In this document: in pieces, positions 7,179 to 16,104 of the stretch | How the letters are laid out: the number at the start of each line of letters is the position of its first letter | Numbering within the stretch: the first letter of the stretch is position 1 | Source: an uncultured Ruminococcus sp. | Lineage (GTDB): Bacteria; Bacillota; Clostridia; Oscillospirales; CAG-272 | Assembly: GCA_902803255.1 (NCBI GenBank) | Contig: CADCPG010000030.1 | Coordinates: 1-17,516 of the forward strand | Direction: 5' to 3' | DNA length: 17,516 nt | Position numbers and translations under genes: made by a program | The notes under the pieces: generated by a model | What the model was told of the DNA's origin: nothing | What the model saw: only the letters and a program-made list of their open reading frames with translations | The model's database searches: none

Positions 7179-8234
7179 ATGGCGCTTTTTGAAGTGACCG
7201 AAAACGATAAGAGGGTCTGGCGTGAGGAGCTCGCTGATTTTCTCCCCGACCGCATCTTCGATATACACACCCACGTATATCTGAAGAACATGAAGCCCGC
7301 TCCGAAGCCGGGCGCGGTGAAGCGCACCGTGTCCTGGCCGGGGAAGGTCGCGGCCGATGATTCGATCGAGGACCTCATCGAGACATACAGGCTAATGTTC
7401 CCGGGCAAGAAGGTCGAGGCCATGATATTCGGCTCGACGGGCGACCTCGGCGCCATGAACAGATACATCGTCGAGTGCATGAAGAAGTCAGGCTTTCCCG
7501 GCCTCTACTTCAGCCATCCTGACGAACCGGGAGAGACTGTGGAGAGAAATATCAGGGCCGGAGGCTTTCTCGGAACGAAGTCCTACCTTTCTCTCGCCCC
7601 GTCGTATCTTCCCGGACGGGAGATCCGCATCTTCGACTTTTTCCCGCACGCGCAGCTTAAAGTGCTCGACCGCATGGGGGCGATAGTCATGCTGCACATC
7701 CCGCGCGACGGCAGGCTCCGCGACCCGGTGAACGTGGCTCAGATGATAGAGATCAGGGAGAGATATCCGAACATCAGGCTGATAATAGCTCATATAGGCA
7801 GGGCGTACAACAGGCTTGACGTCGGCGACGCCTTCGACGTGATCGACAGGGCGGGCTGCGGCATGACATACGATTTCACCGCCAACTGCTGCGAATACGC
7901 CATAACCGAGTGCATAAGGCACGCGGGACCGAAGAATCTCCTGTTCGGCACCGACATGCCTATCCTGCGCATGAGATGCCGCAGGATAGAGGAGAACGGG
8001 ACTTATGTCAACCTCGTTCCGCCCGGACTCTACGGCGACATATCCGACGACCCGCATCTGCGCGAGGTCGCGCCCGAAGAGAGCGAAAAGATAACCTTTT
8101 TCGCATACGAGGAGCTGCTCGCGCTCAAGCGCGCGGCGGCTGCACTCGGGCTTTCCCGGGATGACATATACGACATAATGTGCGGAAACGCGCTGCGCAT
8201 GATCGACGGCGCGAGAGATTCGATCTACGGCTGA
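7179..8234 (+). CDS. Amidohydrolase-2 family (TIM-barrel) enzyme
   Basis: A 351-residue metal-dependent hydrolase or decarboxylase of the amidohydrolase superfamily, related to the ACMSD/amidohydrolase-2 branch. The metal site is recognisable: FDIHTHVY gives His30 and His32, VMLHIP gives His173, IIAHIGRAY gives His205, and FGTDMPI gives Asp259. The C-terminal IMCGNALRMI matches the NAxR helix that closes this family. Lys134 (GTKSY) is a conceivable bridging lysine but is unproven. The substrate is unknown: members act on uracil- and salicylate-type carboxylates, lactones or amides. The AGAGG at 7164-7168 supports this start. It is the last gene of the mgtC-like run; purE begins 67 nt later with no clear promoter between them. 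Confidence 0.82.
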   Translation: MALFEVTENDKRVWREELADFLPDRIFDIHTHVYLKNMKPAPKPGAVKRTVSWPGKVAADDSIEDLIETYRLMFPGKKVEAMIFGSTGDLGAMNRYIVECMKKSGFPGLYFSHPDEPGETVERNIRAGGFLGTKSYLSLAPSYLPGREIRIFDFFPHAQLKVLDRMGAIVMLHIPRDGRLRDPVNVAQMIEIRERYPNIRLIIAHIGRAYNRLDVGDAFDVIDRAGCGMTYDFTANCCEYAITECIRHAGPKNLLFGTDMPILRMRCRRIEENGTYVNLVPPGLYGDISDDPHLREVAPEESEKITFFAYEELLALKRAAAALGLSRDDIYDIMCGNALRMIDGARDSIYG

Positions 8235-8242
8235 TGCATTCC

Positions 8243-8254
8243 CCGGCCGGCCGG
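8243..8254 (+). repeat. 12-nt GC palindrome between amidohydrolase gene and purE
   Basis: CCGGCCGGCCGG is a perfect palindrome just after the amidohydrolase stop codon. It could fold into a short CCGG/CCGG stem, but no U-tract follows, so it is not a convincing terminator. The rest of the 67-nt gap shows no -10 or -35 elements and no riboswitch. Confidence 0.35.
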
Positions 8255-8301
8255 AAACGGCACACGGCAACAAAACTCATACGGAAAGAGATGGTCATAT
8301 C

Positions 8302-8784
8302 ATGAAAAAAGTCGGAATCGTAATGGGCAGCGCCAGCGACCTTCCCGTCGTCGGAAAGGCCGCTGACAGGCTGCGCGAACTCGGTATACCCTTCGAGAGC
8401 CATATCCTCTCGGCTCACAGAACTCCTCTGGAAGCCGCCGAATTCGCGCGCGGAGCGAGGGAGGCGGGCTTCGGTGTCCTCATCGCGGCCGCCGGGATGG
8501 CGGCCCACCTTGCCGGCGCTCTTGCGGCGCAGACCACTCTCCCCGTTATAGGCATACCCTGCGGATCGGGAAAACTGGGCGGTATTGACGCTCTTTTGTC
8601 GACTGTCATGATGCCGTCCGGAATACCGGTGGCGACCGTGGCGATAGACGGAGCAGCCAATGCCGCCTTTCTCGCGGCCGAGATCCTGGCCGTCGAAGAC
8701 GCCGAGCTGGCGGAAAAACTGCGCCGGATGCGCGAGGACGCGGCGGCCGACGTCCTGAAGAAGGACGCGGAACTCGAGCTGTGA
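8302..8784 (+). CDS. purE: PurE, N5-carboxyaminoimidazole ribonucleotide mutase
   Basis: Converts N5-CAIR to CAIR (or AIR plus CO2 to CAIR in class II enzymes) in step six of purine synthesis. The 160 residues are the normal length. MGSASDLPV near the N-terminus is the nucleotide-binding GSxSD motif, SAHRTP is the conserved substrate segment, and AAAGMAAHLAGALAA carries the conserved His of class I enzymes. The stretch MPSGIPVATVAIDGAANAA lacks the GKAG insertion of the E. coli type. A PurE with the class I motif normally needs PurK, which is not in this window, so the carboxylation route is unresolved. It heads the purine cluster, with a GGAAAGAG upstream as ribosome binding site, and is followed after 63 nt by purC. 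Confidence 0.93.
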   Translation: MKKVGIVMGSASDLPVVGKAADRLRELGIPFESHILSAHRTPLEAAEFARGAREAGFGVLIAAAGMAAHLAGALAAQTTLPVIGIPCGSGKLGGIDALLSTVMMPSGIPVATVAIDGAANAAFLAAEILAVEDAELAEKLRRMREDAAADVLKKDAELEL

Positions 8785-8800
8785 GACCGCGAAGGGCCTG

Positions 8801-8839
8801 AATCAAAAATAAAAATATAAATATTTATCTCTAAGGAGA
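8801..8839 (+). promoter_or_regulatory. AT-rich leader and strong ribosome binding site of purC
   Basis: In this GC-rich window, 8801-8832 is almost pure A/T (three C residues in 32) and runs straight into AAGGAGA, 9 nt before the purC ATG. It contains TATAAAT at 8816-8822, but no -35 hexamer at a fitting distance, so I do not call a promoter. It may be an unstructured translation enhancer or an internal promoter. Confidence 0.4.
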
Positions 8840-8847
8840 CAACGGCA

Positions 8848-9531
8848 ATGAAACTCATCTACACCGGAAAGACCAAGAACGTCTATTCGCTCGAAAACGG
8901 CAACTACCTTCTCAAATTCAAGGACGACTGCACCGGCAAGGACGGCGTCTTCGATCCGGGTGAAAACTCGATAGGACTCACTATAGACGGCGTCGGAGCC
9001 GTCAATCTCCGCATGTCGGTCTATTTCTTCGAAAAGATCAACAAGGCCGGGATCAGGACGCATTTCGTCTCGGCCGACATGAAGAACGTGACGATGGAAG
9101 TCCTCCCTGCCAAGGTCTTCGGGAACGGTCTCGAGGTCATCTGCAGGCTCAAGGCCGTCGGGAGCTTCACCCGCCGCTACGGAGAGTACGTAAAAGAGGG
9201 GAGCGATCTTCCCGCCTACGTCGAGACCACCTTCAAGAACGACGCCAAGGGCGATCCGCTCGTGACCAAGGACGGTCTTTCAGCCCTGCATGTGATGACC
9301 GGACGTCAGTACGACGAGATCAAGCGGATGACGAAGAAGATCACCGCCATCGTCGCGGACGAGATGAAGAAGCGCGGACTCGACCTCTACGACATCAAAT
9401 TCGAGTTCGGATACGACGCCGACGGAAAAGTGATGCTGATCGACGAGATCGCCTCGGGCAACATGAGAGTTTACAAGGACGGAAAGTACATAGACCCGAT
9501 GACCCTTTCGGAACTCTTCTTCCGCAAGTGA
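8848..9531 (+). CDS. purC: PurC, SAICAR synthetase
   Basis: Joins CAIR and aspartate with ATP to form SAICAR. The 227 residues are slightly short for the family (usually 235-240). YTGKTKNVYSLENGNYLLKF (residues 5-24) is the ATP-binding opening, DDCTGKDG (27-34) replaces the more usual phosphate-binding segment, VICRLKAVGSFTRRYG (97-112) holds the conserved R-x-x-x-x-GS-x-x-R-x-G core, and MLIDEIASGNMRVYKDG (196-212) is the metal/substrate segment. It therefore belongs to a divergent branch of PurC but keeps the expected core. The start is fixed by AAGGAG at 8833-8838. It is followed by purF after 22 nt. Confidence 0.93.
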   Translation: MKLIYTGKTKNVYSLENGNYLLKFKDDCTGKDGVFDPGENSIGLTIDGVGAVNLRMSVYFFEKINKAGIRTHFVSADMKNVTMEVLPAKVFGNGLEVICRLKAVGSFTRRYGEYVKEGSDLPAYVETTFKNDAKGDPLVTKDGLSALHVMTGRQYDEIKRMTKKITAIVADEMKKRGLDLYDIKFEFGYDADGKVMLIDEIASGNMRVYKDGKYIDPMTLSELFFRK

Positions 9532-9553
9532 GCCGGGGACCGGACAGGGATCA

Positions 9554-10978
9554 ATGGGCGGATTTTTCGGAATGGCCGCGATGCGTGACTGCATCACCGA
9601 TGTATTATTCGGCACTGACTATCATTCGCATCTCGGCACCAAGCGGGCGGGCATGGCCGCGTACGACCGCGAGACAGGCCTGCAGCGCGAGATACACAGC
9701 ATAGAGAACTCACCTTTCAGGACTAAGTTCGAGCATGTCGGCGAGACGATGTGCGGCACTTCCGCGATCGGATGCATCAGCGATTCCGATCCGCAGCCGC
9801 TGCTCATACGTTCCAACCTCGGCACCTACTCGATATGCGTCATAGGACGGATCAACAACGCGCAGGAGCTGGTCGACCAGTACCTTTCGTTCAGCGGCGG
9901 CCACTTCGACGCCATGACGGGCGGAAAGATCAATTCGACCGAGCTCGTGTCGTCGCTCATCGACCAGAAGAGCAGCTTCACCGACGGCATACGCTTCGCG
10001 CAGAAGGTGATCGACGGCACCGCGTCGATCCTCATCCTGTGCAGCGACGGCTCGATCATCGCTGCCCGCGACAGGTTCGGACGGCTGCCGGTGCTCATAG
10101 GGAAGGGCGAAGACTGCAGGTGCGTCACCTTCGAGTCGTTCGCCTACAAGAAGCTCGGCTGCACCGACGAGCGGGAGCTCGGCCCGGGCGAGATCGTAAG
10201 GTTCGGCGCCGATTTCATCGAGACGCTCGCGGGCCCCGGCGAGAAGATGCGCATATGCTCCTTCCTGTGGTCGTATTACGGATACCCGACCTCCACTTAC
10301 GAAGGGGTGAACGTCGAGGTGATGAGGTGCCGCAACGGCGAGATCATGGCGCGCAACGAGAGGGAGGGGGACGGCATCCCCGACGTCGACTACGTCTGCG
10401 GGGTCCCCGACTCGGGCACTCCCCACGCGATCGGATACGCGAACGGCAGCCACCTGCCGTTTGCCAGACCCTACATAAAATACACCCCCAGCTGGTCGCG
10501 AAGCTTTATGCCGCTCCGCCAGGACGAGCGCAACCAGGTCGCCAAGATGAAGCAGATTCCCGTCGCCGAGCTGATCGACGGCAAGAACCTGATGTTCGTC
10601 GACGACTCGATCGTGCGCGGCACCCAGCTCCGCGAGACCGTCGATTTCCTTCAGCAGAACGGCGCGAAGGCGGTGCACATGCGCTCCGCCTGCCCGCCCA
10701 TCATGTTCGGCTGCAAGTACCTCAACTTCTCGAGGGCGACAGGCGACAGCGAACTGCTCGCGCGGAGGATCATAGAGGAGCTGGAAGGCGACGAGGGCGA
10801 AAAGCACATCGACGAATACAGCGACTCGAAGACCGAGAGAGGGAAGCGCCTGCGCGCCGAGATCTGCCGCAGGATGCATTTCGACTCGCTCGAGTTCCAG
10901 TCGCTCGACGGCGTCGCCGAGGCGATAGGCATCGACAGATGCAAGCTCTGCACATACTGCTGGAACGGCGAGGAATGA
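9554..10978 (+). CDS. purF: PurF-type amidophosphoribosyltransferase lacking the N-terminal catalytic Cys
   Basis: Expected to make phosphoribosylamine from PRPP, the first committed purine step. The C-terminal phosphoribosyltransferase half is intact: GVPDSGTPHAIGYA (residues 283-296) and the PRPP loop LMFVDDSIVRGT (346-357). Cys235, Cys387, Cys466 and Cys469 sit where Bacillus PurF holds its 4Fe-4S cluster. The N-terminal Ntn-hydrolase half is abnormal. The protein starts MGGFFG, so the nucleophilic Cys that should follow Met is Gly; in-frame codons upstream offer no Cys either. The glutamine-site segments HVRYAT and HNGN are replaced by SAIGCISD (70-77) and IGRINN (97-102), and the later SSDTE by INSTE. 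Glutaminase activity therefore looks lost, implying use of free ammonia or an external glutaminase. The AGGG site at 9546-9549 is close to the ATG (4 nt). Length (474) is normal. Confidence 0.9.
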   Translation: MGGFFGMAAMRDCITDVLFGTDYHSHLGTKRAGMAAYDRETGLQREIHSIENSPFRTKFEHVGETMCGTSAIGCISDSDPQPLLIRSNLGTYSICVIGRINNAQELVDQYLSFSGGHFDAMTGGKINSTELVSSLIDQKSSFTDGIRFAQKVIDGTASILILCSDGSIIAARDRFGRLPVLIGKGEDCRCVTFESFAYKKLGCTDERELGPGEIVRFGADFIETLAGPGEKMRICSFLWSYYGYPTSTYEGVNVEVMRCRNGEIMARNEREGDGIPDVDYVCGVPDSGTPHAIGYANGSHLPFARPYIKYTPSWSRSFMPLRQDERNQVAKMKQIPVAELIDGKNLMFVDDSIVRGTQLRETVDFLQQNGAKAVHMRSACPPIMFGCKYLNFSRATGDSELLARRIIEELEGDEGEKHIDEYSDSKTERGKRLRAEICRRMHFDSLEFQSLDGVAEAIGIDRCKLCTYCWNGEE

Positions 10979-11025
10979 CACGCCGCCGCAGATGAAACAA
11001 GACCTGTAAAGGAAACATCGGAAAA

Positions 11026-12080
<1,055 letters not shown>

Positions 12081-12087
<7 letters not shown>

Positions 12088-12713
12088 GCGCCGGAGGGAA
12101 GAACATCTGCGGCATAGCCGTCCTCGTATCGGGCGGAGGCACGAACCTTCAGGCGCTCATCGACGCCGAACAGAGCGGGGTGCTCCGCAGCGGCAGGATC
12201 ACGGCCGTGATCTCCGACAGGCCGGGCGCCTACGCCCTGGAGAGGGCGAGAGAGGCCGGAATTCCGGGCTATACCGTCGAGCGGCCGCGAGGCGGCGAGC
12301 GGACCGCGTTCGAGGCGAGGATATCTGAGATCGTCGACGCCTCGGGAGCGGACCTGATAATACTGGCGGGGTTCCTGTCGATCCTCGGCGCGGATTTCAC
12401 CGCGAAGTACAGCCGCAGGATCATCAACGTGCACCCGTCTCTCATACCGTCGTTCTGCGGCGACGGCTTTTACGGACTCAAGGTCCACGAGGCCGCGCTC
12501 GCCAGGGGAGTCAAGCTCACCGGCGCGACGGTGCATTTCGTCAACGAGATAACCGACGGCGGCGAGATAATCGCCCAGCGCGCCGTCGAAGTGAAGCCGG
12601 GAGACACCCCGGAGTCGCTGCAGCTTCGCGTCATGCGCGAAGCAGAGTGGGTGATACTCCCGCAGTCAGCAGAGAAGGTCTGCAGGGAGATCCTTGAAAA
12701 AAACAGAACATAA
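12081..12713 (+). CDS. purN: PurN, GAR transformylase (folate-dependent)
   Basis: Transfers the formyl group of 10-formyl-THF to GAR (step three). The 210-residue reading starts at the ATG that overlaps the purM stop by 7 nt, with AAGGTGG at 12070-12076; the open frame runs further up inside purM, but that part is not PurN. Key parts are VSGGGTNLQALI (phosphate/GAR binding), the catalytic Asn116 and His118 in NVHPSLIPSF, and Asp159 in EITDGGEII, matching E. coli Asn106, His108 and Asp144. The loop SFCGDGFYGLKVHEAAL is the longer form I associate with Clostridia-type PurN, unlike the YPG form of E. coli. The stop codon TAA lies within the ribosome binding site of purO. Confidence 0.94.
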
Positions 12714-12728
12714 GGAGGTCTCTGCCAA

Positions 12729-13451
12729 ATGGATATCTACGGAGCAAAAAAGATAGGTGAGCTGCTCTGCGGCAACACGTATCCCGGAAGAGGGATCATC
12801 GCGGGCACTTCGGCCGACGGGAAGTATGCCGTCGCTGCGTATTTCATCATGGGCCGCAGCAGGAACAGCCGCAACCGCGTCTTCGTCAAGAAGGACGGCG
12901 GGATATTCACCGAGCCTTACGACCCGTCCGCCGTCGTCGATCCGAGTCTGATCATATATGCGGCGGTAAGACAGTACGGCAGCAGGCTGATCGTCACCAA
13001 CGGAGACCAGACCGACACCGTTTACGAGGGTCTTGCCTCGGGAATGAGCTTCGAGCAGGCGCTTGAGAGCCGCTCTTTTGAGCCCGACGCCCCGAACTTC
13101 ACTCCCCGCATCAGCGGACTTCTCGACTTCACGGACGGAAAATACGGCTACCGGCTTAGCATACTCAAGAGCGCCGACGCCGCGGGCTCCGCATGCGTCA
13201 GATACTCGTTTGCCTACCCGTCCGTTGCCGGACTCGGGCACTTCATCCACACATATGTCGGAGACGGTTCTCCGCTTCCGAGTTTTCAGGGCGAGCCCGA
13301 GCGCATCGTGATAGACGGCGCATGTCCGAACTGCTTCGCCGAAGAGGTCTGGGACGCGCTCGACCCCGACAACCGCATATCGCTCTACGTCAGGTTCACC
13401 GACATATCCGGCGGGACGTACAGAGACAGGATAATAAACAGATTCAACTGA
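12729..13451 (+). CDS. purO: PurO-type IMP cyclohydrolase
   Basis: Predicted to close FAICAR to IMP, the last step. The 240 residues match the IMP_cyclohyd family first known from archaeal PurO, not the PurH cyclohydrolase domain. Landmarks: NTYPGRGIIAG (residues 16-26), YFIMGRSRNSRNRVF (38-52), NGDQTDT (91-97), PNFTPRISG (122-130) and GLGHFIHTYVGDG (168-180). No signal peptide or extra domain is seen. AAGGAGGT at 12712-12719 is a full anti-16S match 9 nt before the ATG, the strongest ribosome binding site in the cluster. The next gene supplies only the transformylase half of PurH, so together the two replace the usual bifunctional enzyme. Confidence 0.92.
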   Translation: MDIYGAKKIGELLCGNTYPGRGIIAGTSADGKYAVAAYFIMGRSRNSRNRVFVKKDGGIFTEPYDPSAVVDPSLIIYAAVRQYGSRLIVTNGDQTDTVYEGLASGMSFEQALESRSFEPDAPNFTPRISGLLDFTDGKYGYRLSILKSADAAGSACVRYSFAYPSVAGLGHFIHTYVGDGSPLPSFQGEPERIVIDGACPNCFAEEVWDALDPDNRISLYVRFTDISGGTYRDRIINRFN

Positions 13452-13476
13452 TAAACAGCAGAAAGGAATGAAAGCA

Positions 13477-14661
13477 ATGAAGGAATTCGAACTGAAATAC
13501 GGGTGCAACCCCAATCAGAAGCCCGCCAGGATTTACATGAACGACGGGAGCGATCTGCCGATAGAGATTCTCTGCGGACGTCCGGGATATATCAATTTCC
13601 TCGACGCCTTCAATTCCTGGCAGCTGGTCAAAGAGCTGAAAGAGGCCACCGGCCTGCCTTCGGCCGCCTCCTTCAAGCACGTGTCGCCCACTTCGGCGGC
13701 GGTCGGCCTGCCTCTGCCCGAAAAGCTGAAGAAGGCTGTGTTCGAGGACGACATAGAAGGCCTCGACGACTCGCCTCTCGGCTGCGCCTACGCCAGGGCG
13801 CGCGGCACCGACAGGATGTGCTCGTTCGGCGACTGGGTCGCGCTGTCCGAGGTCTGCGACGTCACGACGGCTAAGATGATCAAGCGCGAGGTCTCCGACG
13901 GGATCATCGCCCCCGGATACGAGCCGGAGGCGCTTGAGATACTGAAGTCGAAGCGCGGCGGCAAATACAATATCGTGCGCATCGACAGGGATTACATCCC
14001 CGAGCCCGAGGAGAGAAAACAGGTCTTCGGGATCACCTTCGAGCAGGGAAGGAACAACTTCAGGATCGACGCGTCGCTCCTGCGCAATATCGTCACGGCG
14101 AATAAGGAGCTTCCGCCCGAGGCCGTCACCGACCTCATCATCTCGCTCATAACGCTCAAGTACACGCAGTCGAACTCGGTCTGCTACGCATACGGCGGCC
14201 AGGCGATAGGCGTCGGAGCCGGACAGCAGTCGAGGATCCACTGCACGAGACTTGCCGGGAGCAAGGCCGACACCTGGTTCCTGCGGCAGTCCGACAAGGT
14301 CCTGGGCCTGAAGTTCAGGGAGGGGATCGGCCGTCCCGACAGGGACAACGTGATAGACGGCTACATCAACCGCAACGAGGAGGACGTCTGCGCCGACGGC
14401 GTATGGCAGAGATACTTCGCCGAGCGCCCCGAGCCCTTCACCGACGAAGAGCAGCGCGAATACCTCGACGGCATCGACGGCGTCTCGCTCGGTTCCGACG
14501 CCTTCTTCCCGTTCAGCGACAATATCGAGCGCGCCAAGAAGAGCGGCGTCCGCTACGTCGCCGAGCCGGGCGGCTCCATCAGGGACGACGCCGTCATCTC
14601 CTGCTGCGACAGATACGGCATGGTCATGGCCTTCACCGGCATGCGCCTCTTCCACCATTGA
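13477..14661 (+). CDS. purH: Stand-alone AICAR transformylase (PurH C-terminal domain)
   Basis: Formylates AICAR to FAICAR with 10-formyl-THF. The 394-residue protein contains only the AICAR transformylase part of PurH; the N-terminal IMP cyclohydrolase (MGS-like) domain is absent and its job is covered by purO just upstream. LKYGCNPNQKPARIY opens the domain, and SFKHVSPTSAAVG holds the catalytic Lys67-His68 pair. YTQSNSVCYAYGGQAIG (229-245), GAGQQSRIHCTRLAG (247-261) and SDAFFPF match the animal ATIC enzyme closely, down to the RLFHH C-terminus, rather than the E. coli sequence (which ends in RHFRH). ATG at 13468 would add three residues, but the AAAGGA abuts it, whereas ATG at 13477 is 9 nt away. 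purD follows after 23 nt. Confidence 0.93.
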   Translation: MKEFELKYGCNPNQKPARIYMNDGSDLPIEILCGRPGYINFLDAFNSWQLVKELKEATGLPSAASFKHVSPTSAAVGLPLPEKLKKAVFEDDIEGLDDSPLGCAYARARGTDRMCSFGDWVALSEVCDVTTAKMIKREVSDGIIAPGYEPEALEILKSKRGGKYNIVRIDRDYIPEPEERKQVFGITFEQGRNNFRIDASLLRNIVTANKELPPEAVTDLIISLITLKYTQSNSVCYAYGGQAIGVGAGQQSRIHCTRLAGSKADTWFLRQSDKVLGLKFREGIGRPDRDNVIDGYINRNEEDVCADGVWQRYFAERPEPFTDEEQREYLDGIDGVSLGSDAFFPFSDNIERAKKSGVRYVAEPGGSIRDDAVISCCDRYGMVMAFTGMRLFHH

Positions 14662-14684
14662 CGTACGGGAGCCGCGTAGCTCAT

Positions 14685-15968
14685 ATGAAACTTATGGTCA
14701 TCGGCGGCGGCGGCCGTGAACACGCCGTGATAAAGAAACTCTCGGAAAACAGGGAAGTCGAAAAGATATACGCCCTCCCCGGCAACGGGGGGATGGAAGG
14801 ACTCGCCGAGTGTGTGCCGGTTGCGGCGACCGATATCGCGTCGATCGTCTCGTTCGGCGTCTCGCACGGTATAGACTACGCGGTCGTCACGCCCGACGAC
14901 CCGCTCGTGCTGGGCTGCGTCGACGCGCTGGCCGAAGCCGGCATCCCCGCTTTCGGCCCGACGGCGGCCGCCGCGCAGATCGAAGGCAGCAAGGTCTTCG
15001 CCAAGCGCATGATGAAGAAATACGGCATCCCCACGGCCGCGTTCGAGGTCTTCGATTCGGCGGATGACGCGATCGCGTACCTGCGCACCGCACCGATGCC
15101 GTCGGTCATAAAAGCCGACGGTCTGGCCCTCGGGAAGGGCGTCGTGATCGCCCGTGACTTCGAAGAGGCCGAGGCAGCCGTGAAGTCGGCGATGCTCGAC
15201 AAAAAGTTCGGAAAGAGCGGCGACCGGATAGTCGTCGAGGAATTCCTCGAGGGCCCCGAGGTCTCGGTGCTCTCGTTCACCGACGGAAAGACACTGGTGC
15301 CCATGGTGTCGTCGATGGACCACAAGCGCGCCTTCGACGGCGACAGGGGGCCGAACACCGGCGGAATGGGGACCGTCGCGCCGAATCCGTTCTATACGGA
15401 GGAGATAGCCCGCGAGTGCATGGAGAAGATCTTCATGCCGACCGTCGCCGCGATGAACGCCGAGGGACGCAGATTCCGCGGCTGCCTGTATTTCGGACTT
15501 ATGCTCACGAAGGACGGACCGAAGGTCATAGAGTACAACTGCCGGTTCGGAGACCCCGAGACCCAGGTCGTGCTGCCGCTGCTCGAGAGCGATCTGCTCA
15601 CCGTCATGATGAAGACCACCGCGGGGACGCTGGAGCCGGATGACGTGAGATTCGGCGGCGGCGCCGCCTGCTGCGTGATCATGGCGTCGGGCGGATATCC
15701 CGGCAGCTACGAAAAGGGTTTCGAGATCAGATGCGGCGATATGCCGGAAGGCGTCGACGTCTTTTTCGCCGGTGCGAAGCGCGACGGAGCGGGCGGGAAG
15801 CTCGTCACGTCGGGCGGACGCGTCCTGGGAGTCACCGCGACGGCGGGCACTCTCCGCGAGGCGGTAGATCGCGCTTACGGCGCCGTCCCCCGCGTCACGT
15901 TCAGCGGTGCGTTCTTCCGGCGCGACATAGGAAAGAGAGCTCTCTCCGCCCCGGAAGCCGGCAAATGA
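14685..15968 (+). CDS. purD: PurD, GAR synthetase
   Basis: Joins phosphoribosylamine and glycine with ATP (step two); an ATP-grasp enzyme of 427 residues, normal length. MKLMVIGGGGREHAV is the classic N-terminus and fixes the start, although the frame stays open upstream inside purH. Further landmarks: FGPTAAAAQIEGSKVFAK (90-107), VIKADGLALGKGVVIA (141-156), VEEFLEGPEVSVLSF (184-198), DHKRAFDGDRGPNTGGMG (212-229) and IEYNCRFGDPETQ (282-294) carrying the metal ligands. The usual GPExPL is TPDDPL here, a small change. The ribosome binding site is weak (GGGAG 13 nt upstream), so translation probably depends on coupling to purH, which ends 23 nt before. Confidence 0.95.
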   Translation: MKLMVIGGGGREHAVIKKLSENREVEKIYALPGNGGMEGLAECVPVAATDIASIVSFGVSHGIDYAVVTPDDPLVLGCVDALAEAGIPAFGPTAAAAQIEGSKVFAKRMMKKYGIPTAAFEVFDSADDAIAYLRTAPMPSVIKADGLALGKGVVIARDFEEAEAAVKSAMLDKKFGKSGDRIVVEEFLEGPEVSVLSFTDGKTLVPMVSSMDHKRAFDGDRGPNTGGMGTVAPNPFYTEEIARECMEKIFMPTVAAMNAEGRRFRGCLYFGLMLTKDGPKVIEYNCRFGDPETQVVLPLLESDLLTVMMKTTAGTLEPDDVRFGGGAACCVIMASGGYPGSYEKGFEIRCGDMPEGVDVFFAGAKRDGAGGKLVTSGGRVLGVTATAGTLREAVDRAYGAVPRVTFSGAFFRRDIGKRALSAPEAGK

Positions 15969-16104
15969 CGCCTGCCCCTGCCTTACGGACTGTCCGTTCG
16001 TGAAGGGAAAGCGGAGGCGCGTCCCCGCCGGGATACGCGAATGAGTGAGAGATGCCGCCCGGACTGACGGCGGAAATACTGCAAAAGGATTCAAGTGTAT
16101 TGAT
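15969..16104 (+). other. 136-nt gap between purD and purL
   Basis: The longest gap inside the purine cluster. It contains a short hairpin (ACGGA-CTG-TCCGT, 15985-15997), a possible GCGT/ACGC stem around 16019-16038 and an AAAAGGA at 16083-16089. No promoter, riboswitch or credible small gene was seen; the only ATG-started frame in it is eight codons long. Confidence 0.5.

Noticed and set aside
5996..7480. Minus-strand open frame of 494 codons opposite the phosphoesterase region
   Set aside because: It spans parts of three well-supported + strand genes and has no recognisable domain.
14553..16094. Long open frame of 513 codons on the minus strand opposite purD
   Set aside because: It lies opposite purD with recognisable PurD motifs. 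Long antisense frames are expected in DNA whose codons mostly end in C or G, and the translation shows no known domain.
16099..16104. ATT codon upstream of purL as an alternative start better spaced from AAAAGGA
   Set aside because: ATT starts are very rare; ATG 16105 lies two codons later and gives a normal PurL N-terminus, so the ATG is kept.
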